A stretch of 64,000 nt of DNA from Parabacteroides bouchesdurhonensis (GTDB taxonomy: Bacteria > Bacteroidota > Bacteroidia > Bacteroidales > Tannerellaceae). The translations under genes and the position numbers were made by a program. Shown here piece by piece: positions 35,116 to 43,452 of the stretch. The notes under the pieces are model-generated. The model had not been told where the DNA came from. It was given only the letters and a program-made list of their open reading frames with translations, and made no database searches. Location of the stretch: the NCBI RefSeq assembly GCF_900186615.1, contig NZ_LT896588.1:1201347-1265346 (forward strand), read 5' to 3'. Position 1 is the stretch's first letter, and every line of letters begins with the position of its first letter.

Positions 35116-35340
35116 ATGGACATGGCAGAAAAAAAAGAGTATTCAAACGGCGAGTTGACCATCATCTGGCAACCGGATTTATGTCAACATTCAGGAATAT
35201 GTGTAAAAACATTACCTCAGGTATATAATCCAAAAGAAAGACCTTGGATTAAAATAGAGAATGCGACCACTGAAGAGCTAATCGCTCAAATTAAAATGTG
35301 TCCTTCCGGGGCTTTAAGTTATAAACTAAATAAGAAGTAA
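35116..35340 (+). CDS. YjdI-like (4Fe-4S)-binding mini-protein
   Basis: This is a 74-residue protein with a Fer4_19/DUF1271-type domain: LTIIWQPDLCQHSGICVKTLPQVYNPKERPWIKIENATTEELIAQIKMCPSGALSY. The three or four cysteines in CQHSGIC and KMCPSGAL are the cluster ligands of a reduced ferredoxin-like site. An ATG at 35122 is an alternative start. It is paired with a GNAT gene, as in other bacteria, and a redox or sensor role is inferred only. Confidence 0.85.
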   Translation: MDMAEKKEYSNGELTIIWQPDLCQHSGICVKTLPQVYNPKERPWIKIENATTEELIAQIKMCPSGALSYKLNKK

Positions 35341-35374
35341 AGTAAATTACCGTTTATATCATTTATACTGCATT

Positions 35375-36922
35375 TCATTGATATTTAAACGGTTCTTTGG
35401 GTTTATCGGAATATACTACCACATTATAGACAGTAACATTTGCCTCCGGTTGAGGGTTTAGCCATTTAAAGGATACTTTATGTTTACCTTTGGGCAACTG
35501 ATATTTATAAAAAAGATCTTCACGGCGACGAATCTGGTCCGCCGGAAGAGGAATTGTTTCCAGTAACTCGCCATCTACATAAGTTTCAACCATTGCGATA
35601 TAAGCAGGATCATTGCTGGTCACACCTCCGGGTATGGCAAAACCTACTCCGTCAAATTCAAACTCATTCCATTCCCGAAGACTTTTGTTAATTGTTCTCT
35701 TTTCTATCGGATAATGATTGGTAAAGCATTCTTCAAAAGCAACCGGTTGAGGGGTCTGGCAACGAATAACAACATCGTCATTTTCAATTTTTCCTCCATT
35801 CTTTTCTATCACCTGAAGAGCTTGGTTATAACTTAACTGATATACTTTATTCAAAGAAATATCGGTATATGCAAATGGAATATCCTCCACTTCATATAAA
35901 TTCTTTTTCCAATATTCAGGAATATTACTATAGCCTAACATTGTACCTAAAATACCTCCTGCTGAGGCCGGGTTACAATCCGAGTCGAAACCGCAACGAG
36001 TGGATATTTCCAATGTCTTGGCATAATCTCCGCCACCATACAACAAACCTATTACAATATATGCGTTATTTATGATAGCATCAATATTATAATAATTAAA
36101 GACACCCGTAGGCGAGCCTTTGTCATTATCCCATTTAATTTTACATTGGCTCCAGGTTTGCTTCCAGTCATCAGGATATTGTTTATGCCAACGGATTACA
36201 TCAGTAATACACTGATAAAAAGTACTTTCTTTAGGAATTATCTTTATGGCTTCATTTACTACAAATTCAATATCGTCGGAAACAAAAGCCAATGCATACA
36301 TAGCACCTACAAAAACACCACCGTACCAACCGTTACCATAATTCATTATGTGCCCGATCTTATCACATATTCCGGCAGCGGTATTCGGCATTCCGGGAGA
36401 CATTAATCCGGAAAAATCAGCTTCTATCTGGAAATCTATATCATCAGCATGCGGATTATTCAACCAGTGCCCGGAAGCAGGAGGCATTATACCATGCAAG
36501 ATATTATAACGAGCCGTTTGATTTGCAGCCCACAGCATATAGTCTGCATTTGCAAAAGCCATAGCAAAAGAATCTACCGGAGCATCTAAGCCTAAACGGT
36601 CGAACACTTGTACAAAAGTCAAATCCATATACACATCATCATACAATCCGGGGAAAGTATCAAAATAGCCTTTTATAGCTCCGTCCGGCCAAAGAATATC
36701 TACATAGTCGGGAATATACACTCCGTTATATTTAAATTCGGTAGGACCGCCGTAAGTACAACCGATAGTCTGTCCGGCCCATCCGCCTTTAATCTTATCG
36801 AGTAACACTTCCTTACTTAATTTCTTTTCAACAGGAACAGATTGTTTGCTTTCTTGTGCGCAACTAACCAATAAGAACAAGAGCACCAGCACATAATAAA
36901 CATTTGTTTTACTTTTTTTCAT
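35375..36922 (-). CDS. ADP-ribosylglycohydrolase-fold lipoprotein
   Basis: This is a 515-residue protein from the ATG at 36922 (MKKSKTNVYYVLVLLFLLVSCAQ), which supplies a clean lipoprotein signal; the longer frame to 36985 would hide it. The DraG-like metal-binding elements are visible: KIKGGWAGQTIGCTYGGPTEF, YDDVYMDLTFVQVF, FVSDDIEFVVNEAIK and GFDSDCNPASAGGILGTMLG. A C-terminal beta domain (about 405-515) follows. Periplasmic members of this fold in Bacteroidetes often occur near glycosidases and may act on ribosyl or other glycosyl bonds; true ADP-ribose hydrolysis is not assured. Convergent with the yjdI-like gene. Confidence 0.8.
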   Translation of the reverse strand: MKKSKTNVYYVLVLLFLLVSCAQESKQSVPVEKKLSKEVLLDKIKGGWAGQTIGCTYGGPTEFKYNGVYIPDYVDILWPDGAIKGYFDTFPGLYDDVYMDLTFVQVFDRLGLDAPVDSFAMAFANADYMLWAANQTARYNILHGIMPPASGHWLNNPHADDIDFQIEADFSGLMSPGMPNTAAGICDKIGHIMNYGNGWYGGVFVGAMYALAFVSDDIEFVVNEAIKIIPKESTFYQCITDVIRWHKQYPDDWKQTWSQCKIKWDNDKGSPTGVFNYYNIDAIINNAYIVIGLLYGGGDYAKTLEISTRCGFDSDCNPASAGGILGTMLGYSNIPEYWKKNLYEVEDIPFAYTDISLNKVYQLSYNQALQVIEKNGGKIENDDVVIRCQTPQPVAFEECFTNHYPIEKRTINKSLREWNEFEFDGVGFAIPGGVTSNDPAYIAMVETYVDGELLETIPLPADQIRRREDLFYKYQLPKGKHKVSFKWLNPQPEANVTVYNVVVYSDKPKEPFKYQ

Positions 36923-37006
36923 AATAGCATTTATATGGAGTGAAACAACACCTACAAAGCTAATAAATATTTGTTTACAAAGCACATATCTTAATCTTTT
37001 ACAGTA

Positions 37007-37041
37007 TTTGTACTGTTATTAATGCAGAAATAGTATATTTG
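37007..37041 (+). promoter_or_regulatory. Candidate promoter of the M16 peptidase gene
   Basis: TATATTTG at 37034-37041 matches the -7 consensus, 35 bp before the ATG. A TTTG at 37007-37010 lies 23 bp upstream, slightly longer than usual. Confidence 0.55.
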
Positions 37042-37076
37042 AACATTTTGATTAGTAACCGATAAGTACCAAGAAT

Positions 37077-39890
37077 ATGTTTAGGAAACACGTTTTATTT
37101 ACTGCTATCCTGCTTTGCTTTACTACATTATCTTCGATCCTGGCACAGGAAATACAACCGCTGCCCATCGATCCGCAAGTACGGTATGGCAAACTGCACA
37201 ATGGACTAACTTATTATATCCGACACAACGAACAACCAAAAGATAGAGCCGATTTCTATATAGCCCAGAATGTAGGATCTATTTTGGAAGAAGATAATCA
37301 ACGCGGACTGGCCCACTTTCTGGAACATATGGCCTTCGACGGAACAAAGAATTTTCCCGGGCACGGTATGGATGAATTTATAGAAAGCGTAGGGATGCGC
37401 GGTGGGGAAAACTTTAATGCTTATACCAGTTTCGACGAAACTGTTTATATGATCATGAATGCCCCCGTAACCAATTCAAGTGTAATAGATTCATGCTTGT
37501 TGATCCTGCATGATTGGTCCGGTTTCATTACACTGGCAGATACAGCAATAGAAAAAGAACGCAATATAATCCGCGAAGAATGGCGTACGCGACAAGATGC
37601 GCAAGCTCGAATCTGGGAACAACAATTTCCCAAGATGTACCCGGATAGTCGCTACGCAAATCGTTTGCCCATTGGAAGTATTGATGTTATCAACAACTTT
37701 AAGCCGGAAGAATTAAGAGATTATTATAAAAAATGGTATCGCCCCGATTTGCAAGCTATTATTATCGTAGGCGATATTAATGTTGACCAAGTAGAAGCTG
37801 CCGTTAAACGCATTTTCTCTGATATCCCCGCACCCGTTAATCCGGCAAAAAGAGAAAATTTTACTGTCCCGGATAACGATCTCCCTATCATATCTATTGC
37901 AAAAGACAAAGAAGCGTCAAATATTATCCTCAGTATTTTTTATAAACATGAAAAATTACCCGATGATCTTTACGCAACAATCACCGGTTTAGTGAAAGAT
38001 TATGTTCAAGCCGTTTGTGCCAATATGATGAATGAACGTCTAGAAGAGCTTCTTCATCAAGCTAATCCTCCTTTCGTTTACGCCGAAGCATATGACGGAG
38101 ACTATATGATTTCCAAAACGCAAGGCGCTTGGACTATTACAGCTATTGCAAAAGAAGGGGAGATTGATTCCACCCTAATAACATTAGTAAAAGAAACAGA
38201 ACGGGTAAAGCGCTATGGATTCACAGCCTCAGAGTATGACCGTGCACGTATTAATATACTAAAACAATACGAGACAGCCTATAATGAACGTGACAAACAA
38301 AAAAACAGTGCTTACACTCGTGAATATGTCCGGCACTTTACCAACGGAGGATATATTCCCGGCATTGAAACAGAATATACGCTTATTAACCAAATAGCGC
38401 CTGTTATTCCCGTAGAACAGGTAAACCAATACATCCAAGATATGCTGAGCAGCGATAATAATATCGTAATCAGCCTGACCGGTCCGGAGAAAGAAGGTTT
38501 GTCTTATCCGTCAGACGAAAATCTGCTACGTACTTTCCTGAAAGCACAATATATGCCTGTCGAACCGTTTCAAGAAACGGTCTCTAATGAACCGTTAATA
38601 CCAACTCTTCCTGCTGCCGGAAAAATAACAAAAACAGAAACAGACCAACGCTTCGGAGCAACAGTTCTCACGTTAAGCAATGGCGTTAAAGTGGTTTTAA
38701 AACCGACGGAATTCAAAAAAGACCAAGTGCTCATGACCGCGACTAAACCCGGAGGAAGTACACTATTCGGCAATAAGGATATAGACAACTTAAAAATATT
38801 CAATGACGTGATCGGATTGGGAGGGCTAGGAGATTTTTCTGCTATTGAATTAGGAAAAAGATTGGCAGGAAAGCAAGTATCATGTGCTCCCTCATTAGGA
38901 TTGGACAATGAAAGTCTGAATGGCTCTTCCACCCCTTCAGACCTGCAAACACTCTTTGAGCTGATCTATCTTACTATCACAGCTCCGCGTACGGACGAAG
39001 AGGCTTATGCTTCCTATGAAAACCGGATGAAAGCACAAATGAAGAATCTGGAATTGAATCCAATGGTAGCTTTTAGCGATTCACTCACCAAAGCAGTTTA
39101 TAGCGATAATCCAAGGGCCATGCGTTTGCAACCGGAAGACTTCGAACATATCAGTTATTCCCGTATTATGGAGATGTATAAAGAACGCTTTGAAGATGCC
39201 TCTGGTTTTGTTTTCACATTTGTGGGCAATATCAATACCGACAGCATTCGCCCCTATATCGAGCAATATCTGGCAACTCTTCCAGCCAAAGGAAATGTTG
39301 TAAACGGGAATCCCGCCGAAGTACCCGCTTTGCATAAAGGAGACTATACAAACATTTTTCGGCGACAAATGGAAATACCTAAAGCAACCGTAGCAATCCT
39401 TTACTCCGGGCAAATGGACTATATACTGGAAAATATTATCAGTGCCACAATGTTAAAACAAATTCTTGATCTTGTCTATATGGAAAAAGTACGTGAAGAT
39501 GAAGGCGGAAGTTATGGCGTACAAACCTCAGCCCGTATCTCCCCATTTCCCCAGGGACAAACTATTCTGCAAATCTTTTTTGATACAGATCCGGTAAAAC
39601 GGGAACGGATGAATGCAATTATACATAATGAGTTAAAACGTATATCCGATATGGGGCCTCGTCCTGAAGATTTCAAAAAGACTCAGGATAACATGCAAAA
39701 ACGCCATGCTGAAAACTTGCAAGAGAATAGTTATTGGTTAAATGTTTTGGACAACTATTATTATAAAGGCTTCGATGCTGACACACAATACGAAAATTTA
39801 TTACAAGGCATAACGCCTGTCAAAATACAAACATTTGCAAAAAAATTGTTATTACAGGGGAATTGTGTGGAAGTCGTCATGGAACCGTAA
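37077..39890 (+). CDS. Secreted M16-family zinc metallopeptidase (two-lobed, pitrilysin-like)
   Basis: This is a 937-residue protein with signal peptide MFRKHVLFTAILLCFTTLSSILA. The inverted zinc motif HFLEH (His80, Glu83, His84) occurs in RGLAHFLEHMAFDGTKNFPG, and the distal Glu ligand follows in the ERNIIREEWR region. The second half (about 520-937) is the degenerate M16 partner lobe without a zinc motif: ATKPGGSTLFGNKD and GSYGVQTSARISPFPQGQ. It should cleave peptides in the periplasm or at the outer membrane. It is single on its transcript and ends before a hairpin-forming repeat. Confidence 0.93.
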   Translation: MFRKHVLFTAILLCFTTLSSILAQEIQPLPIDPQVRYGKLHNGLTYYIRHNEQPKDRADFYIAQNVGSILEEDNQRGLAHFLEHMAFDGTKNFPGHGMDEFIESVGMRGGENFNAYTSFDETVYMIMNAPVTNSSVIDSCLLILHDWSGFITLADTAIEKERNIIREEWRTRQDAQARIWEQQFPKMYPDSRYANRLPIGSIDVINNFKPEELRDYYKKWYRPDLQAIIIVGDINVDQVEAAVKRIFSDIPAPVNPAKRENFTVPDNDLPIISIAKDKEASNIILSIFYKHEKLPDDLYATITGLVKDYVQAVCANMMNERLEELLHQANPPFVYAEAYDGDYMISKTQGAWTITAIAKEGEIDSTLITLVKETERVKRYGFTASEYDRARINILKQYETAYNERDKQKNSAYTREYVRHFTNGGYIPGIETEYTLINQIAPVIPVEQVNQYIQDMLSSDNNIVISLTGPEKEGLSYPSDENLLRTFLKAQYMPVEPFQETVSNEPLIPTLPAAGKITKTETDQRFGATVLTLSNGVKVVLKPTEFKKDQVLMTATKPGGSTLFGNKDIDNLKIFNDVIGLGGLGDFSAIELGKRLAGKQVSCAPSLGLDNESLNGSSTPSDLQTLFELIYLTITAPRTDEEAYASYENRMKAQMKNLELNPMVAFSDSLTKAVYSDNPRAMRLQPEDFEHISYSRIMEMYKERFEDASGFVFTFVGNINTDSIRPYIEQYLATLPAKGNVVNGNPAEVPALHKGDYTNIFRRQMEIPKATVAILYSGQMDYILENIISATMLKQILDLVYMEKVREDEGGSYGVQTSARISPFPQGQTILQIFFDTDPVKRERMNAIIHNELKRISDMGPRPEDFKKTQDNMQKRHAENLQENSYWLNVLDNYYYKGFDADTQYENLLQGITPVKIQTFAKKLLLQGNCVEVVMEP

Positions 39891-39895
39891 AAACG

Positions 39896-39961
39896 AAATC
39901 ATCGGGATCATTTTATAAAATCATCGGGATGAAATAGAAAAAACATCCCGATGATTTTTTA
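39896..39961. repeat. Three 22-bp units forming a terminator-like hairpin before susC1
   Basis: Units start at 39896, 39918 and 39940. The first two are direct (AAATCATCGGGATCATTT..., AAATCATCGGGATGAAAT...), and the third is inverted (AAAACATCCCGATGATTT...). Units 2 and 3 pair over ATCATCGGGATG/CATCCCGATGAT and are followed by TTTTTT, so they probably terminate the M16 transcript. The ATG used as the start of susC1 (39951) lies inside the 3' arm. Confidence 0.8.
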
Positions 39962-42900
39962 TTATATATCATTCATTTTCCACCTAAGTTCTGGAAGAAC
40001 TAACGTTAGTACCCTGAGAAAACTTACTCTAGTTGGTTTGTGCGTGGCTGCTTTGCAGTTTCAATTAATGGCAGCATCGTCACAAATGATAACATTAAGT
40101 ATTACAAGGGGTACCATTTCAGATGTATTCAAAGCAATAGAAAGTCAGAGCGACTATAAATTCTTTTATAATAACAGCCAGGTTGACCTAAACGACCAGG
40201 TAAATGTTAACGTATCGGAAGGCTCTATTGAAAGCGTTCTGGACAATGTTTTTACAGGGACAAACATTACCTACAAGATTGTAAATAACCACGTTGTCCT
40301 TACAAACCGCACATTAAAAGACGCAGAAGTTACTATTGTAAATCAACAAGGCAAACGGGTAACCGGTCAGGTTCTAGATCCAAACGGTGAACCGTTGATT
40401 GGTGTGAATGTACTTGTAAAAGGTACAACTATCGGTACAACTACAGATATGGACGGTAATTATGTTTTGGATGGTGTTCCTGCAAACGCAACATTGGAGT
40501 TTTCTTATATTGGTTATAATGTACAGAGTGTAAATGCAGGGAATAGAACGAACATAAATGTTACATTATCAGAAGATACTCAAAAATTGGACGAAGTAGT
40601 AGTAGTAGGTTACGGTTCATTTAAGAAAAGTGACTTGACCGGTGCTATCTCTCAAGTAAAGGGAGATGAGATTTCGTCTTTACCGCTTCGTAGTGCATCA
40701 GATGCTTTACAAGGTAAGGTTGCCGGTGTAACAATCACTGCTAATTCTGGTAGTCCGGGTGCCTTAGGCGACGTTCGTATTCGTGGTGTTGGTACGTTGA
40801 ATGGTAATAATCCACTATATGTAGTAGACGGTATGCCCCAAGATGGTATCGGTTGGTTAAACCCCCGTGATATTGAAAACATTGAAGTATTAAAAGACGC
40901 ATCTGCCCAAGCTATTTATGGTTCTCGTGCAGCTAACGGTGTGATTCTTATTACCACTAAACGTGGAGCTAGTGGAGACTCCTATCGTAGTAATATCGAA
41001 TTTGACATGAGCGTTGGTTTTCAAGCAGCATCAAAAACATACGATATGTTGGATGCCGAAGGTTTTATGGAATACAAAAACCGTGCTTATGCAGCTGCCG
41101 GCAGAGAATTGATGGATGATTTTGCCACTCCTGAAAAACGCGAAGCTATTCTTTCGTTTTTGGAAAAGAATGGAGGTCGTCAAGGTACGAATTGGTGGGA
41201 CGCTATTACTAATAAACCAAAAGACGCCGTTAATCAAAGCTATAATTTAGCATTATCGGGGGGAACAAATAAATTGAGATATCGTGCTAGCTTCGGCTAT
41301 ATGAACCATAAAGGTCTTGTGAAAAGTTCTGAATATGAACGTTTAAATGGCCGTTTAAGTGTGGATTCAGAAGTAACAAAGTGGTTCAATTTATCTGCTA
41401 ATGTGAATGTTGCATATGAAGCACGCAAAAATATTACGGAAAACGATTCTTATACTGCAACTGTATTCTCTACTGCCTCTGCAGACCCGATCACTCCTAT
41501 TTACAGAGATAATCTGGTAGATGTACCTGATTTCTTGTACGACCGTATTTATAATAGTTACGAACCTGCCAATCCTTGGTCTCGTTATACAGGAGTACTT
41601 TATTCAAACAAACCGAATACAGTAGCTCAGGTTGATCGTCATGCTTTAAATGTTTGGCATGAAATCTCAACAAAGAGTAATATTGCCGGTGAATTTAAAC
41701 TATTCCCGTTCTTAACCTATAAATCTAGTATCTCTGTTGATTTGATCCGTGCCCAATCTGATGGCTTTAATCCTAAATATTATTTAGATGGCGATGAATA
41801 TAATTCTTTTGCTACCGCAAGCCGTAGTGTTTATAATACAGATTACTGGGTATTTGATAACTACTTGACTTATGCAGAAAAATTTGATAAGCATAATGTT
41901 TCCGTGATGGTCGGTACTTCCGCAGAAAAGAAAAAGTATGAGGTAATTTCTGCTTCTAAACAAGGTATGATTAATAATGATCCGGGACAACAAATTATTA
42001 ATGCCGGAACAATGAATCCCGGAGCAGGCGGCTATTATGTTATCAATACATTGAATTCATATTTCGGTCGTGCTTTCTATTCTTTTGACAATCGTTATAT
42101 GATTACAGCTAATATTCGTTGGGATGGTTCTTCGCGGTTTGCGGATGGAAACCGCTGGGGTGTCTTCCCTTCCGTATCCGGAGGTTGGAACTTCTCAGAA
42201 GAAAAATTCTTAGAAAGTACTAAAGGTTGGTTATCACAAGGTAAGCTAAGAGCCGGTTGGGGTGAAATCGGTAACCAAACAATTGGTGATGGTGCTTATT
42301 TAAATACATTCGCAAATGGTTCTTATTTCCTATTCGGAGGTGATAATACACAGTTAAGTGGTAGTCGCAATCAGGTTGGTAACCCTGATTTAAAGTGGGA
42401 AACAACCCGTCAGTTAGATTTAGGTTTGGATCTGGCATTTTTACAAGGTTCTTTGAGGTTCACATTTGATTATTATAATCGTGATACAAAGGATATGTTG
42501 GTACAGGTTCCTAATCCTGCCAGTTTAGGTTTCCCGAATACTCCATGGGTAAACGCGGGTAGTATTAACAATAAAGGTTTTGAAGTAAGTGTTGGTTATG
42601 ACGGAAAAGCCGGAAAAGACTTTGTTTACCACATCAATGCCAATGTATCTACCTATAAGAATAAAGTAAAAGATTTGGGTAGCGATGCCAGCATTCCGGG
42701 AACAGGAGTTCATTTGGGATATTATACTTATACTATGACGGAAGTTGGAAAACCAATTGGATATTATTATGGTTATCAAACAGACGGAGTATTCCAGACC
42801 CAAGAAGAGATTGACAGTTATGTAAATAACGGTCAGGTTGTTATGCCGGGTGCCAAACCTGGTGATTTGAAATTTGTTGATAAAAATAAAGATGGCAAAT

Positions 42901-43439
42901 TAGATGACCTTGACCGTGGTATGGTAGGTAATCCACATCCTGATTTTACATTTGGTATCACATTAGGTGCAGAATATAAAGGATTCGACTTCTCTGCTTT
43001 CTTCCAGGGATCAGTAGGTAATGATATTTTGAATATCTTGAAGTATGACCTTTACGGCGGTGTTGGTTGGTATAATGCGCCAAAAGATATCTTGACTACA
43101 TTCTGGAATGGCCCGGGTAGTACAAATAAGAACTTCGCAATTGATGCTGACAGCCGTTTGAACCGTGAAATGTCAGATTGGTTTGTAGAAGATGGTTCTT
43201 ATGTCCGTTTGAAGAATTTACAGATAGGCTATACTATCCCGTCTTCTATTACAAGAAAGATTACATTGAATAATCTTCGTGTATTCGTAGCTGCTCAAAA
43301 TCTATTTACCATTACTGGTTATTCCGGTTTGGATCCTGAAATTGGTGAATATAATAATAATCCAATCTATAGAGGTGTTGATATGGGATATTATCCACAG
43401 GCAAGAACCTTTATGTTTGGTATCAGTATGAAACTATAA
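39951..43439 (+). CDS. SusC1: SusC/RagA TonB-dependent transporter with STN domain
   Basis: This is a 1162-residue outer-membrane transporter. After an odd N-terminus (MIFYYISFIFHL) it joins SSGRTNVSTLRKLTLVGL, a signal peptide shared with SusC2. Residues about 45-116 are an STN domain (MITLSITRGTISDVFKAIES... NHVVLTN), about 135-215 a carboxypeptidase-regulatory-like beta domain, then the TonB-box-like LDEVVVVGYG, plug (VRIRGVGTLNGNNPLYVVDG) and 22-strand barrel ending MGYYPQARTFMFGISMKL. The STN domain would contact a FecR anti-sigma factor. susD1 follows after 13 bp. The start codon lies in a repeat hairpin, there is no upstream promoter box, and the sequence matches SusC2 only from 39987. 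I read it as a silent version awaiting inversion. Confidence 0.88.
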   Translation: MIFYYISFIFHLSSGRTNVSTLRKLTLVGLCVAALQFQLMAASSQMITLSITRGTISDVFKAIESQSDYKFFYNNSQVDLNDQVNVNVSEGSIESVLDNVFTGTNITYKIVNNHVVLTNRTLKDAEVTIVNQQGKRVTGQVLDPNGEPLIGVNVLVKGTTIGTTTDMDGNYVLDGVPANATLEFSYIGYNVQSVNAGNRTNINVTLSEDTQKLDEVVVVGYGSFKKSDLTGAISQVKGDEISSLPLRSASDALQGKVAGVTITANSGSPGALGDVRIRGVGTLNGNNPLYVVDGMPQDGIGWLNPRDIENIEVLKDASAQAIYGSRAANGVILITTKRGASGDSYRSNIEFDMSVGFQAASKTYDMLDAEGFMEYKNRAYAAAGRELMDDFATPEKREAILSFLEKNGGRQGTNWWDAITNKPKDAVNQSYNLALSGGTNKLRYRASFGYMNHKGLVKSSEYERLNGRLSVDSEVTKWFNLSANVNVAYEARKNITENDSYTATVFSTASADPITPIYRDNLVDVPDFLYDRIYNSYEPANPWSRYTGVLYSNKPNTVAQVDRHALNVWHEISTKSNIAGEFKLFPFLTYKSSISVDLIRAQSDGFNPKYYLDGDEYNSFATASRSVYNTDYWVFDNYLTYAEKFDKHNVSVMVGTSAEKKKYEVISASKQGMINNDPGQQIINAGTMNPGAGGYYVINTLNSYFGRAFYSFDNRYMITANIRWDGSSRFADGNRWGVFPSVSGGWNFSEEKFLESTKGWLSQGKLRAGWGEIGNQTIGDGAYLNTFANGSYFLFGGDNTQLSGSRNQVGNPDLKWETTRQLDLGLDLAFLQGSLRFTFDYYNRDTKDMLVQVPNPASLGFPNTPWVNAGSINNKGFEVSVGYDGKAGKDFVYHINANVSTYKNKVKDLGSDASIPGTGVHLGYYTYTMTEVGKPIGYYYGYQTDGVFQTQEEIDSYVNNGQVVMPGAKPGDLKFVDKNKDGKLDDLDRGMVGNPHPDFTFGITLGAEYKGFDFSAFFQGSVGNDILNILKYDLYGGVGWYNAPKDILTTFWNGPGSTNKNFAIDADSRLNREMSDWFVEDGSYVRLKNLQIGYTIPSSITRKITLNNLRVFVAAQNLFTITGYSGLDPEIGEYNNNPIYRGVDMGYYPQARTFMFGISMKL
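39987..40001 (+). other. Candidate inversion site L (AGTTC-N5-GAACT)
   Basis: AGTTCTGGAAGAACT is a dyad with arms AGTTC/GAACT around five bases. The similarity between susC1 and susC2 begins exactly here and is perfect for 116 bp (39987-40102). The same dyad occurs inverted at 54477-54491. It encodes the residues SSGRT in the signal peptide of both proteins. Confidence 0.7.
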
Positions 43440-43452
43440 AAATGGATATCTT

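Noticed and set aside
36923-36985. Longer start for the ADP-ribosylglycohydrolase
   Set aside because: It would bury the lipoprotein signal that begins at MKKSKTNVYYVLVLLFLL.
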